Shown here in pieces: positions 1 to 8,163 of a DNA stretch of 38,335 nt (position 1 is its first letter; the number at the start of each line of letters is the position of its first letter). The notes below the pieces were generated by a model. It made no database searches, was not told the origin of the DNA, and worked only from the letters and a program-made list of their open reading frames with translations. The position numbers and the translations under genes are program-made. Source of the DNA: Microbacteriaceae bacterium (GTDB lineage Bacteria > Actinomycetota > Actinomycetes > Actinomycetales > Microbacteriaceae); NCBI GenBank assembly GCA_024642605.1, contig JAHEAT010000002.1, positions 1 to 38,335 on the forward strand, in the 5' to 3' direction.

Positions 1-27
1 CAGCCTTTACTTTAGGGCAGATAAACC

Positions 28-507
28 CTAGATCGTCACCTTTACCGAGGTGCCAGAAACGGTGACCACGTATTTTTGCAGATCGCTTCGCGCCGGGCTT
101 CGGTTGGTACGAATGCCGGTTGTCGTGTCAAACATGGCCCCGTGTTGGTTGCAAACGAGGTTAGTGCCATTGATGCCTGCAAGCATCACGCGCTGATGAG
201 TGCAGTAGGGGCTGAAGGCCTTGAAGATGCCTTTTTTGGGTTGGGTGATTAGCAACTGCTGGCCCTTAGCGCTAACAATTTTGCCTGAACCAACCTTTAT
301 GTCGGTTGTTTTACACACGACAACTGCAGATGCAGCAAAGGCTGCATCGCTTAGCGAAACCAGCCCAACAGCCGCAAGCCCTGCGCTCAAACCTCTAAAC
401 AGGTTGCGTCGTGAAAACGAGCTGAAATTCTCTGGGGCAGCGGCCACATGCTTGGTGTCGTTGCTAGAGGAGGTGCCGCAAACTTCGGCGCAGGTTTGGT
501 TGGTCAT
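28..507 (-). CDS. Tat-exported Rieske [2Fe-2S] protein
   Basis: A 159-residue Rieske iron-sulfur protein, probably an extracytoplasmic electron carrier. The N-terminal half carries a twin-arginine signal (SRRNLF, Arg33-Arg34) followed by a hydrophobic stretch ending near residue 60 in AFAAS. Both halves of the Rieske cluster site are visible: C102-T-H104 and C119-N-Q-H122-G. The protein is much shorter than a QcrA cytochrome bc subunit and stands alone, so its redox partner is unknown. It lies just after the succinate dehydrogenase operon on the same strand but has its own promoter-like hexamer. The ATG at 507 sits 7 bases after TAGCCT and has no Shine-Dalgarno sequence, so the transcript is probably leaderless. 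Family assignment is firm; physiological role is not. Confidence 0.9.
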   Translation of the reverse strand: MTNQTCAEVCGTSSSNDTKHVAAAPENFSSFSRRNLFRGLSAGLAAVGLVSLSDAAFAASAVVVCKTTDIKVGSGKIVSAKGQQLLITQPKKGIFKAFSPYCTHQRVMLAGINGTNLVCNQHGAMFDTTTGIRTNRSPARSDLQKYVVTVSGTSVKVTI

Positions 508-513
508 GGTTTC

Positions 514-519
514 AGGCTA
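514..519 (-). promoter_or_regulatory. -10-like hexamer of a leaderless promoter for the Rieske gene
   Basis: TAGCCT read on the minus strand, with its last T 7 bases from the A of the ATG at 507. No ribosome binding site lies between. Assigned by the same spacing seen in front of other genes in the window. Confidence 0.5.
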
Positions 520-573
520 GGGCTGTGTCTAAGCGTGTTGCGAAACATTTGAACAATTGTGAGCAACTTCTCA

Positions 574-591
574 GGCTAAAAATGTTTAGCC
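574..591. terminator. Short stem-loop at the end of the sdh operon
   Basis: A perfect 7-bp inverted repeat (GGCTAAA / TTTAGCC) with a 4-base loop. It includes the stop codon of the small membrane ORF that ends at 586. It could act as a 3' end or weak terminator for the sdh transcript. No strong U-tract follows, so this is tentative. Confidence 0.35.
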
Positions 592-696
592 GCGACGCGA
601 TTTGCCGGTCACCCAAACAGCTAGGCCGATAATCACTCCGACCACGGCCGCGAGCGAGATGGTGTCGATAACCCACTTTGTTGCATCTGGAACCAT
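586..696 (-). CDS. 36-residue single-helix membrane protein downstream of sdhB
   Basis: A small ORF not normally called by length cut-offs. ATG at 696, TAA at 588-586, 36 residues. It starts MVPDATKWVID, has a hydrophobic helix covering about residues 9-31 (core LAAVVGVIIGLAVWV), and ends with the basic tail GKSRRG, which suits a single membrane-spanning segment with a cytoplasmic C-terminus. It starts 15 bases after the sdhB stop codon on the same strand, so it would be the last cistron of the sdhCDAB operon. The ribosome binding site is weak (GAGA-like), which suggests translational coupling. Mycobacterial Sdh2 is known to contain an extra single-helix subunit, SdhF, so this may be an analogous accessory subunit. 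That is inference from position and topology; I could not compare sequences. Confidence 0.6.
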   Translation of the reverse strand: MVPDATKWVIDTISLAAVVGVIIGLAVWVTGKSRRG

Positions 697-711
697 GTTC
701 GTCTCGATTCT

Positions 712-1452
712 CTAGGCGCGGCCGCGAAGAATAGCTTGCTTGACCTCTGCGATTGCCTTGGTCACCTGGATGCCGCGAGGGCAAGCCTCGGTGCAGTTGA
801 AGGTCGTGCGGCAGCGCCACACACCCTCTTTATCGTTCAAGATTTCGAGGCGCACGTCGGCTGCTTCATCGCGTGAGTCGAAGATGAAACGGTGGGCGTT
901 GACAATCGCCGCTGGGCCAAAGTACTGCCCGTCGGTCCAGAATACTGGGCACGACGTGGTGCAGGCGGCGCAGAGAATGCACTTGGTCGTGTCGTCGAAA
1001 CGCTCGCGGTCTTCGGCCGACTGCAGGCGCTCTTTTTCTGGCTTGTCGCTGGCGATCAAGAACGGTTTGACATCGCGGTAGGCCTGATAGAACGGGTTCA
1101 TGTCGACTACGAGGTCTTTTTCAACCTCGAGGCCCTTGATTGGCTCAACATAGATTGGCTGAGACATGTCGAGGTCTTTGATTAGGGTCTTACAGGCTAG
1201 ACGGTTGCGGCCGTTGATGCGCATTGCATCTGAACCACAAACACCGTGGGCGCATGAGCGACGGAAGGTGAGCGAACCGTCTTGCTCCCACTTGATCTTG
1301 TGAAGAGCATCGAGCACTCGGTCGGTGCCAAACACCTCCACGTCGAAATCTTCCCAGCGAGCCTCAAGGCCGTCTTCGGGGTTGAAGCGACGCACGAAAA
1401 GCGTGACCTTGTAGGTGGGAATCTCTCCCAGCTTCTTGGTTTCAGCAGACAT
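712..1452 (-). CDS. sdhB: Succinate dehydrogenase iron-sulfur subunit
   Basis: A 246-residue SdhB that carries electrons from the SdhA flavin to quinone. Cysteine motifs for all three clusters are present in order: the plant-type [2Fe-2S] site (RRSCAHGVCGSD followed by NRLAC, with Asp at the usual variant position), then CILCAACTTSCP and CRTTFNCTEACP for the 4Fe-4S and 3Fe-4S clusters. Length is normal. The ATG overlaps the sdhA stop by one base (TAATG), so the two are translationally coupled. It is followed after 15 bases by a small membrane ORF. Identification is secure. Confidence 0.98.
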   Translation of the reverse strand: MSAETKKLGEIPTYKVTLFVRRFNPEDGLEARWEDFDVEVFGTDRVLDALHKIKWEQDGSLTFRRSCAHGVCGSDAMRINGRNRLACKTLIKDLDMSQPIYVEPIKGLEVEKDLVVDMNPFYQAYRDVKPFLIASDKPEKERLQSAEDRERFDDTTKCILCAACTTSCPVFWTDGQYFGPAAIVNAHRFIFDSRDEAADVRLEILNDKEGVWRCRTTFNCTEACPRGIQVTKAIAEVKQAILRGRA

Positions 1453-3227
1453 TAGTACTTACGCTCCATTGGCTGGTAGTTGGTGATGGTGACTGGCTTC
1501 CAGTCGATCTTGATGTTCTCGCCTGGCTTCTTACTCTTTTTGCCGGTGAGGTAAGCCATCGAGTGCACCATGAACTTCTCGTCGTTGCGAGTCTCGTAGT
1601 CTTCGCGGTAGTGGCCGCCGCGGCTTTCGCGACGCTCACGAGCGGTAACCACGAGCACCTCAGCGAGGTCTAGCAAGAAGCCAAGTTCGATCGCCTCGAG
1701 AAGATCGGTGTTGAATCGCTGGCCCTTGTCTTGAACCGAAATGTTCTCGTAACGCTTGCGCAGGTTACCAATAACTTCGAGCGCTTCGTTGAGTGAGTCT
1801 TCGGTGCGGTACACCTGGGCGTTCTTGTCCATGGTGTCTTGAAGTTCTTTGCGTAGCACGGCCACCTTTTCGGTACCGGTTGAGCTGCGAACCTTTTCGA
1901 TTAGCGCCAAAGTCTCGGCAGCGGCATCCTTGGGAACTGGCACGTGCTTGGCGGTCTTGGCGTACTCAACCGCGTAGATGCCCGCGCGCTTGCCGAAGAC
2001 GTTGATGTCGAGAAGCGAATTGGTACCTAAACGGTTGGCGCCGTGAACCGAAACGCAAGCGCACTCACCGGCGGCGTACAGACCAGGAACAACAGTTTTG
2101 TTATCGCTGAGAACCTCGGCCTTGATGTTGGTTGGAATTCCACCCATGGCGTAGTGAGCGGTAGGGAAGACCGGAACCGGCTCGGTGTAAGGCTCAACAC
2201 CCAGGTAGGTGCGCGCAAATTCGGTGATGTCTGGAAGTTTGGCATCGATGACCTCTGGTGGAAGGTGAGTGAGGTCGAGCAGAACATAGTCTTTGTTTGG
2301 CCCGGCACCGCGACCCTCGCGAACCTCGTTGGCCATTGCGCGGGCAACCATGTCGCGAGGTGCAAGGTCTTTGATGGTTGGTGCGTAGCGTTCCATGAAC
2401 CGTTCACCCGACGCGTTGCGTAGAATTCCACCCTCGCCGCGAGCCGCCTCCGAGAGGAGGATGCCTAGCCCGGCAAGACCGGTTGGGTGGAACTGGTAGA
2501 ACTCCATGTCTTCTAGCGGAAGACCCTTGCGGTAGATGATGCCAACGCCATCGCCGGTGAGGGTGTGGGCGTTTGAGGTGGTCTTGAAGATCTTGCCGAA
2601 ACCACCGGTTGCAAACACGATCGACTTGCCCTGAAAAACGTGCAGGTCGCCGGTGGCTAGTTCGTAGGCAACGACGGCCGAAGGCTTTTTGTCTTTGCCT
2701 TCGCCAACCATTACTAGGTCGAGAACGTAGAACTCGTTGTAGAACTCGATGCCGAGCTTTACGCAGTTCTGGTACAAGGTTTGAAGAATCATGTGGCCGG
2801 TGCGGTCGGCCGCGTAGCAGGAGCGACGAACCGGTGCTTTACCGTGGTCGCGGGTGTGCCCACCGAAACGGCGCTGGTCGATCTTGCCGTCTGGGGTTCG
2901 GTTGAACGGCAAACCCATGTTTTCGAGGTCGATGACGGCCTGAACCGACTCTTTGGCGAGAATCTCGGCGGCATCCTGGTCTACCAAGTAGTCGCCACCC
3001 TTCACGGTGTCGAAGGTGTGCCATTCCCAGTTGTCTTCTTCGACGTTGGCTAGCGCCGCGGCCATACCGCCCTGAGCCGCACCGGTGTGCGAACGGGTCG
3101 GAAACAGCTTGCTGATAACGGCAGTCTTGGCGTGCGGGCCAGCCTCGATGGCGGCGCGCATACCTGCACCACCGGCGCCAACAATCACGACGTCGTAGGT
3201 GTATTTGTGGATCTTGGGCTGAGTCAC
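1452..3227 (-). CDS. sdhA: Succinate dehydrogenase flavoprotein subunit
   Basis: A 591-residue SdhA that oxidises succinate to fumarate in the TCA cycle and passes electrons to SdhB. The N-terminal Rossmann motif GAGGAG (residues 17-22) and the SHTGAAQGG motif with the FAD-linking histidine (His47) are visible, as is the capping-domain FHPTGL motif. Length is typical. It starts 4 bases after the sdhD stop codon and overlaps sdhB by one base. The high-identity character of these motifs leaves no real alternative among fumarate reductase-like enzymes other than the quinone-coupled SDH, which the sdhC/sdhD anchors support. Confidence 0.98.
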   Translation of the reverse strand: MTQPKIHKYTYDVVIVGAGGAGMRAAIEAGPHAKTAVISKLFPTRSHTGAAQGGMAAALANVEEDNWEWHTFDTVKGGDYLVDQDAAEILAKESVQAVIDLENMGLPFNRTPDGKIDQRRFGGHTRDHGKAPVRRSCYAADRTGHMILQTLYQNCVKLGIEFYNEFYVLDLVMVGEGKDKKPSAVVAYELATGDLHVFQGKSIVFATGGFGKIFKTTSNAHTLTGDGVGIIYRKGLPLEDMEFYQFHPTGLAGLGILLSEAARGEGGILRNASGERFMERYAPTIKDLAPRDMVARAMANEVREGRGAGPNKDYVLLDLTHLPPEVIDAKLPDITEFARTYLGVEPYTEPVPVFPTAHYAMGGIPTNIKAEVLSDNKTVVPGLYAAGECACVSVHGANRLGTNSLLDINVFGKRAGIYAVEYAKTAKHVPVPKDAAAETLALIEKVRSSTGTEKVAVLRKELQDTMDKNAQVYRTEDSLNEALEVIGNLRKRYENISVQDKGQRFNTDLLEAIELGFLLDLAEVLVVTARERRESRGGHYREDYETRNDEKFMVHSMAYLTGKKSKKPGENIKIDWKPVTITNYQPMERKY

Positions 3228-3231
3228 TTAG

Positions 3232-3669
3232 TTATCCTTTGCCGCAAACCTGAGGTAGGTAGTTAACGGCGTTCTGATCGATGCATGGGTCGAAGGTGGT
3301 GATTACCAGAGTTCCGAGAAGGATGAGCAAACCGCAGACCACCCAAAGCGTGTAGTTGAGCATCTTGCGCAGCCACTCACGCTCGGTGTAGTCGTTGACG
3401 ATGGTGCGCATGCCGTTGGTGCCGTGAATTAGCGCGAGCCAAAGCATTAGTAGATCCCAAACCTGCCAGAACGGGCTAGCCCACTTGCCGGCTACGAAAG
3501 CAAAGTCGATTGCCTTGATGCCTTCACCGCTGAAGAGGTTGATGAATAGGTGGCCGAAGATGAGAATGAGGAGAACAGCGCCCGAGTAGCGCATGTAGAG
3601 CCAGCCCCATTTTTCCCACTTGGCGTGCTTGCGTGAACGGGGGCTGCGAGGAGTTTCGATGGTAACCAT
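3232..3669 (-). CDS. sdhD: Succinate dehydrogenase membrane anchor subunit D
   Basis: A 145-residue hydrophobic protein with three predicted membrane helices. It sits between sdhC and sdhA and is the second anchor of complex II. His40 in the first helix (LIFGHLF) is a plausible haem b ligand, and the NDYTER segment before the last helix matches the conserved region around the quinone-site tyrosine. The end is a short polar tail with two cysteines (DPC, QVCGKG). The ATG at 3669 is 13 bases past the sdhC stop. Assignment rests on position plus these motifs. Confidence 0.92.
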   Translation of the reverse strand: MVTIETPRSPRSRKHAKWEKWGWLYMRYSGAVLLILIFGHLFINLFSGEGIKAIDFAFVAGKWASPFWQVWDLLMLWLALIHGTNGMRTIVNDYTEREWLRKMLNYTLWVVCGLLILLGTLVITTFDPCIDQNAVNYLPQVCGKG

Positions 3670-3682
3670 AGTCTTCTTCCGC

Positions 3683-4057
3683 CTATCCGAATACGTGGGA
3701 CAGGTGACGTGGAGCGAACCCCAAGAACAAGATGAAGGCGATGGCTACGACGATCCAAAACATGATGTTTTGGTATTTCGAGCCCTTGCGCCAGAAGTCG
3801 ATCAGGATGATTCGAACACCATTCAGACCGTGAAATAGAAGTGCGGCTACGAGACCAAGTTCGGCTAGGCCAATCACTGGAGTCTTGTAAGTGTTGATTA
3901 CCGCGTTGTAAGCCTCGGGGCTAACGCGAACCAGTGCGGTGTCTAGGGTGTGCACCAATAGAAAAAAGAAGATGGCAACGCCGGTGATGCGGTGTAGAAC
4001 CCACGACCACATTCCAGTCTTACCGCGATATAGGGTGCCTGCCGGCTTTTTGGGCAC
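3683..4057 (-). CDS. sdhC: Succinate dehydrogenase cytochrome b subunit
   Basis: The first gene of the sdh operon, 124 residues with three predicted helices. It has the family motif LHRITG (His22) and the haem-ligand region FLLVHTLDTAL (His36). I chose the GTG at 4057 (VPKKPAGTLY) because a perfect AGGAGG lies 5 bases upstream at 4063-4068. The longer reading from 4159 would extend over this ribosome binding site and across most of the intergenic region toward manC. SdhC and SdhD together anchor the enzyme and form the quinone site. Confidence 0.93.
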   Translation of the reverse strand: MPKKPAGTLYRGKTGMWSWVLHRITGVAIFFFLLVHTLDTALVRVSPEAYNAVINTYKTPVIGLAELGLVAALLFHGLNGVRIILIDFWRKGSKYQNIMFWIVVAIAFILFLGFAPRHLSHVFG

Positions 4058-4062
4058 GAATT

Positions 4063-4068
4063 CCTCCT
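4063..4068 (-). promoter_or_regulatory. Shine-Dalgarno of sdhC
   Basis: Perfect AGGAGG on the minus strand, 5 bases from the GTG at 4057. It decides the sdhC start over an upstream in-frame ATG at 4159. A TAGACT hexamer at 4104-4109 could be the -10 element, giving a leader of roughly 40 bases. Confidence 0.75.
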
Positions 4069-4122
4069 GCTTTGGCAACTGCGTTGAAGCACAAATCTCT
4101 CCAAGTCTAAACCCCCGTGGGC

Positions 4123-4128
4123 TAGGTT
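4123..4128 (+). promoter_or_regulatory. -10-like hexamer of a leaderless promoter for manC
   Basis: TAGGTT with its last T 7 bases before the GTG at 4135. No ribosome binding site is present. It lies in the 77-base divergent region shared with sdhC. Confidence 0.5.
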
Positions 4129-4134
4129 TATTTC

Positions 4135-5244
4135 GTGAACAACACCCCAATCGACCCAAACTTTTACGCCGTCATACCGGCCGGTGGGGTTGGTTCGAGG
4201 TTGTGGCCGCTCTCGCGTGCAGGTTCGCCAAAATTCCTGCTCGACTTCACCGGTTCGGGTCATTCTCTGCTGCGCGAAACCTTCGATCGCGTTGAGCGTC
4301 TGGTGCCGGCCGAGCGAATCGTCGTGGTCACCGGAGCCCACCACAGCGAGGCCGTGGCGGCTCAACTGCCTAAGCTGGTCGAAACTAATCTTTTGGCCGA
4401 GCCAAGCCCACGCGAATCGACCGCGGCGATTGCGCTCGCGGCTGCCATCCTGGTAAATCAAAACTCGGATGCCATCGTCGGTTCGTTTGCAGCCGACCAC
4501 GTCATTCGCAACCACGAGGCATTCTCGCTAGCCGTTGCGGAGGCCGTTCGGCTGGCCTCAACCGGCAAGGTAGCAACCATCGGCATCAAGCCCACCTCGC
4601 CGAGCAGCGCCTACGGATACATCCGTGTTGGTTCGCCGATCAAAGAACTGTCGCCGCAAGTGGCCTCGTTCGAGGCCGAGGCGTTCGTTGAAAAGCCCGC
4701 ACTCGCGATTGCCCAGCGCTACCTCGAAACCGCAAACCACCTTTGGAATGCAGGCATGTTCGTACTCAAGGCAACGGTGCTGCTAGAAATCTTGAAACAA
4801 ACCGAACCCGAACTTGCATCGGGAGTCACCGCCATCGCCGCTGCTTGGAACACTGCTGACCGCGAAGCCGTCCTGGCGCGAATTTGGCCTACCTTACGCA
4901 AGATCGCAATCGACTATTCGCTAGCCGAACCGGCCGCCGACCAGGGTTTGGTGGCTGTGGTTTCGGCCGACCTCGACTGGACCGACGTTGGCGACTTCGC
5001 CTCGATGTCGACACTTCACTCTGCCGATGAACTCACCGCCATCGGCCCAGCCACCGTGGTTGGGCTTGATTCAACCGGCATCGTGGTGTCTAACTCACAA
5101 AAAGTAATCGCTGTGTCTGGCCTAACCGACGTGGTTATCGTCGAAACCGATGATGCGCTTCTGGTAACCACTAAACACCAGGCACAGTCGGTGAAAGCGG
5201 TAGTTGCCGAGCTTGAGCGCCGCGGCATCCGAGATGTTTTGTAA
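4135..5244 (+). CDS. manC: Mannose-1-phosphate guanylyltransferase
   Basis: A 369-residue nucleotidyltransferase that makes GDP-mannose from mannose 1-phosphate and GTP, the donor for mannosylated lipids and wall polymers. The N-terminal motif PAGGVGSRLWPLSR, followed by a Lys (SPKFLLD), is the nucleotide-binding signature. Later motifs include AADHVI, FVEKP and LWNAGMF. There is no C-terminal phosphomannose isomerase domain, so it is the single-function type usual in actinobacteria. The GTG at 4135 is leaderless. It is divergent from sdhC and followed after 39 bases by the BMP lipoprotein gene. Confidence 0.95.
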   Translation: MNNTPIDPNFYAVIPAGGVGSRLWPLSRAGSPKFLLDFTGSGHSLLRETFDRVERLVPAERIVVVTGAHHSEAVAAQLPKLVETNLLAEPSPRESTAAIALAAAILVNQNSDAIVGSFAADHVIRNHEAFSLAVAEAVRLASTGKVATIGIKPTSPSSAYGYIRVGSPIKELSPQVASFEAEAFVEKPALAIAQRYLETANHLWNAGMFVLKATVLLEILKQTEPELASGVTAIAAAWNTADREAVLARIWPTLRKIAIDYSLAEPAADQGLVAVVSADLDWTDVGDFASMSTLHSADELTAIGPATVVGLDSTGIVVSNSQKVIAVSGLTDVVIVETDDALLVTTKHQAQSVKAVVAELERRGIRDVL

Positions 5245-5273
5245 GTCATTCGTGGCAAAATGAAGAGTCGATT

Positions 5274-5278
5274 GGAGG
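5274..5278 (+). promoter_or_regulatory. Shine-Dalgarno of the BMP lipoprotein gene
   Basis: GGAGG, 5 bases from the GTG at 5284. It selects that start over the in-frame ATG at 5260 and gives a canonical short lipoprotein signal. A CAAAAT at 5256-5261 could be a -10 element. Confidence 0.7.
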
Positions 5279-5283
5279 CCGCT

Positions 5284-6381
5284 GTGAATATTGCTCGTTC
5301 GCTCGCCGGCCTATCGCTTTTGTCGCTGGCGCTAACCGGATGTGCGCAGGTAAACGAAGAAGCGCAGGTTACTCCGGTCGACTATAAGGTTTGCCTGGCG
5401 ACTTCTGAAACCGGCATCGAAACCGGCTCAATTGCCGACCAAGCGCTTGAAGGTGTTCAGCGCGCGGTGCTCAACAAGGGCGTCACTTACAAAGTGCTAA
5501 ATGCTCGCACCGACGCCACCACAATCAGCTACATTTCTGAACTCAAGAATCTGGTGCGCAGCGATTGCAACTTGATAGTGGCGGTTTCGCACCGAATGTC
5601 GGTGGCCACCTATCGAGTAGCGAAGGCCAACACCAAGGTCAACTTCGTTTTAGTCGACGCGGCGCTAACCACCTCTGCGAATGCACCAGCGAGCCTGCCC
5701 AATGTTCGTGAACTTCGATTTGATACCCCGACGGCAGCGTTTCTCGCCGGCTACTTGGCAGCCTCGGCCACTAAAACCCAAACGGTGGGTGCTTTCGGTG
5801 GCGCAAACGTAAAGCAGGTAACCGACGTTTTGGCTGGCTTCAAAAAGGGTGTCGACACCTACAACGACCAGAACAACGCGGCCGTCGAGGTTATCGGTGC
5901 CGCCGGCGACTACCCGTCGCGCTGGCAGTTCACCAGCTCCTGGGCTAGCAGCAAAGAGCAAACCGCGCTCGCCTACAAACTCGCCGATGCGGGCGCCGAT
6001 GTGATCTTCGCCTACGCAGGTACCACCTCTCTCGGGCTCAACCCAGCGGGCGGCGCTGCCCTCGGCGGTCCGGCATTTATCGGCAGCGACTCCGACTGGT
6101 TCAACCTCCCACAAAACAGCGATGTTGCGCCGGCACTTCTGGCTTCGGTAACCAAGAACATCGCGCCAGCGGTCGAGGGTTCAATCGCATCGGGGTTTGC
6201 CGGCGCTTTCTCTGGAGGGCAGTCGGGCCGATTCTTAGGCACCCTCGCCAACGGAGGAGTAGCGCTAACCGAGCAACACGAGTTTGTGTATCCGAGCGGT
6301 GTTTCGGCTGCGCTCAAAGAGCTGCAAGCTCAGATAGTTGCTGGCACTCTGGTGGTCGACTCGAGCGTAAACAACAAGTAG
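5284..6381 (+). CDS. BMP-family (PnrA-like) nucleoside-binding lipoprotein
   Basis: A 365-residue substrate-binding lipoprotein. The GTG at 5284 gives a signal peptide ending in the lipobox LTGC. The mature part has the basic membrane protein fold signature early on (VCLATSETGIETGSIADQA), and later the AFLAGYLAA and TVGAFGG elements typical of PnrA/BmpA proteins that bind purine nucleosides. It precedes cytidine deaminase, pyrimidine phosphorylase and adenosine deaminase, so nucleoside uptake is the expected role. The ABC ATPase and two permease genes that normally follow such a gene are absent; only 43 bases separate it from cdd. It must use a transporter encoded elsewhere or act differently. 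Confidence 0.88.
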   Translation: MNIARSLAGLSLLSLALTGCAQVNEEAQVTPVDYKVCLATSETGIETGSIADQALEGVQRAVLNKGVTYKVLNARTDATTISYISELKNLVRSDCNLIVAVSHRMSVATYRVAKANTKVNFVLVDAALTTSANAPASLPNVRELRFDTPTAAFLAGYLAASATKTQTVGAFGGANVKQVTDVLAGFKKGVDTYNDQNNAAVEVIGAAGDYPSRWQFTSSWASSKEQTALAYKLADAGADVIFAYAGTTSLGLNPAGGAALGGPAFIGSDSDWFNLPQNSDVAPALLASVTKNIAPAVEGSIASGFAGAFSGGQSGRFLGTLANGGVALTEQHEFVYPSGVSAALKELQAQIVAGTLVVDSSVNNK

Positions 6382-6424
6382 TTTGTTACTGAGGCGAGTA
6401 ACGGCCTAAAGAGTTAGGTGTTCA

Positions 6425-6814
6425 ATGACGATCGACTGGCAGTCACTGCGCGAAGCCGCGCAAGAAGCAATGACCAAGGCGTACGCGCCTTACTCAAACT
6501 TTCCAGTTGGCGCAGCTGCACTAACCACCACCGGTGCAATCATCTCTGGTTGCAACGTAGAGAACGCATCGTACGGGCTGGGGCTTTGTGCCGAATGCTC
6601 CCTGGTGAGTGCACTCACCATGCAAAATGCGGGCAAGCTCGTTGCATTCACCTGCTGCGACAAGAACGGCAACCTGCTCATGCCTTGCGGTAGGTGTCGT
6701 CAGCTGCTGTTCGAACACGCTGCTCCAGAGTTGGTGCTCGAAACATCCAGCGGAATTAAAACCATCGCCGAGGTGCTACCCGATGCCTTCGGCCCTGCAG
6801 ATTTGAATCGATAA
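6425..6814 (+). CDS. cdd: Cytidine deaminase
   Basis: A 129-residue homotetrameric-type cytidine deaminase, converting cytidine and deoxycytidine to uridine and deoxyuridine. The zinc and catalytic motifs are present: CAEC (the Cys-Ala-Glu form, with the proton-shuttling Glu) and PCGRCRQLL. The substrate motif NVENASYGLGLCAE is intact. Length is standard. AGGTG lies about 5 bases before the ATG. The stop overlaps the deoA start (TAATG), so the two are coupled. It feeds uridine or deoxyuridine to the downstream phosphorylase. Confidence 0.96.
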   Translation: MTIDWQSLREAAQEAMTKAYAPYSNFPVGAAALTTTGAIISGCNVENASYGLGLCAECSLVSALTMQNAGKLVAFTCCDKNGNLLMPCGRCRQLLFEHAAPELVLETSSGIKTIAEVLPDAFGPADLNR

Positions 6815-8100
6815 TGGCTAACTTTTCGGCAGTAGAACTAATTATCGCCAAGCGCGACGGGGCTGAGCTTTCGACCGAGGCCATTAACTGGCTTGTGGCC
6901 AACTACACATCTGGTGTAGTGGCCGACGAACAAATGTCTTCGATGGCAATGGCCATTTTGCTAAACGGAATGAACCGCCGCGAAATTCGCGACCTCACCC
7001 TCGCCATGATCAACTCGGGCGAGCGTCTCAACTTCGAAGACCTCGCCTGGCCCACAGCCGACAAGCATTCCACGGGCGGTGTCGGCGACAAGATCACCCT
7101 TACGCTTGCGCCACTCGTTGCCGTGTTTGGTGTCGCGGTGCCGCAGCTTTCTGGTCGCGGCCTTGGCCACACCGGTGGCACACTCGACAAGCTCGAAGCC
7201 ATTCACGGATGGCGCGCCAACCTCACCAACGCAGAGATGCACGCTCAGCTCGCCCAGGTTGGTGCGGTCATCTGTGCCGCCGGCTCAGGTTTGGCTCCGG
7301 CCGACAAAAAGCTTTACGCACTGCGCGATGTGACCGGCACCGTCGAAGCGATTCCGCTAATTGCATCGTCGATTATGAGCAAGAAGATTGCCGAAGGCAC
7401 GGCATCTCTTGTACTCGATGTAAAGGTTGGTTCAGGCGCTTTTATGAAGAGCCTCGACCGCGCTCGCGAACTAGCCACCGTGCTAGTTCAGCTAGGTAAC
7501 GACGCCGGGGTGAAGACATCGGCACTGCTCACCGACATGACCACCCCGCTGGGCCTTCAGATTGGCAACGCACTAGAGGTGCAAGAAGCCATTGAGGTTC
7601 TGGCCGGAGGTGGCCCTCAAGATGTGATCGACATCACGATAGACCTAGCCTCCGAGATGCTACGCCTGGCGGGCAAGCCCGACGTTGACGTTGCCGCAGC
7701 CCTTCGCGATGGTCGAGCCATGGATAAGTGGAACCAAATGATAGCGGCCCAGGGCGGAGACCTCTCGGTGCCGATGGCTGTGGGCAGGGAGTCTCACGTG
7801 GTGCTAGCCGAACGCGATGGTGTACTCACCAAGCTCGATGCGCTCGCGGTCGGAGTCGCATCTTGGCGGCTCGGCGCTGGCCGTGAACGCAAAGAAGACG
7901 CCGTGCAGTTTGGCGCAGGAATCACCTTGCACGCGCAGCAGGGGCAAACGGTCAAAGCTGGACAACCACTGATGACCCTGTTTACCGACGAGGCTAACCG
8001 ATTTGTGCGAGCCCTAGACTCGCTCGCTGGCGGAGTTACCATTGACTCGGCTGCGGTCGAAAGCACCAAGTCGATCGTGATCGAACGGGTTACCGCCTAG
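6814..8100 (+). CDS. deoA: Thymidine / pyrimidine-nucleoside phosphorylase
   Basis: A 428-residue phosphorylase cleaving thymidine, deoxyuridine and possibly uridine to base and (deoxy)ribose 1-phosphate. The signature region KHSTGGVGDKITL and the following SGRGLGHTGGTLDKLE are intact, and the N-terminal helical domain (GVVADEQMSSMAMAILLNGM) is typical. The C-terminal alpha/beta domain is complete. The ATG overlaps the cdd stop by one base. Whether it is strictly a thymidine phosphorylase or a broader pyrimidine-nucleoside phosphorylase cannot be read from the sequence. Confidence 0.95.
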   Translation: MANFSAVELIIAKRDGAELSTEAINWLVANYTSGVVADEQMSSMAMAILLNGMNRREIRDLTLAMINSGERLNFEDLAWPTADKHSTGGVGDKITLTLAPLVAVFGVAVPQLSGRGLGHTGGTLDKLEAIHGWRANLTNAEMHAQLAQVGAVICAAGSGLAPADKKLYALRDVTGTVEAIPLIASSIMSKKIAEGTASLVLDVKVGSGAFMKSLDRARELATVLVQLGNDAGVKTSALLTDMTTPLGLQIGNALEVQEAIEVLAGGGPQDVIDITIDLASEMLRLAGKPDVDVAAALRDGRAMDKWNQMIAAQGGDLSVPMAVGRESHVVLAERDGVLTKLDALAVGVASWRLGAGRERKEDAVQFGAGITLHAQQGQTVKAGQPLMTLFTDEANRFVRALDSLAGGVTIDSAAVESTKSIVIERVTA

Positions 8101-8163
8101 TTTCAGCGGTATTCGACACTTCATACAACCAGGCCAAACGCAACCATTATCGAAGAGAAGAAC

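Noticed and set aside
221..520. Plus-strand ORF of 99 codons opposite the Rieske gene
   Set aside because: It is antisense to the Rieske coding region, which has a Tat signal and intact iron-sulfur motifs.
3943..4515. Minus-strand ORF of 190 codons across the sdhC/manC divergent region
   Set aside because: It overlaps two well-supported genes (sdhC and manC) and their promoters, and its product shows no recognisable domain.
5665..6114. Minus-strand ORF inside the BMP lipoprotein gene
   Set aside because: It is antisense to a clear lipoprotein, with low-complexity Gly/Arg-rich translation and no start signals.
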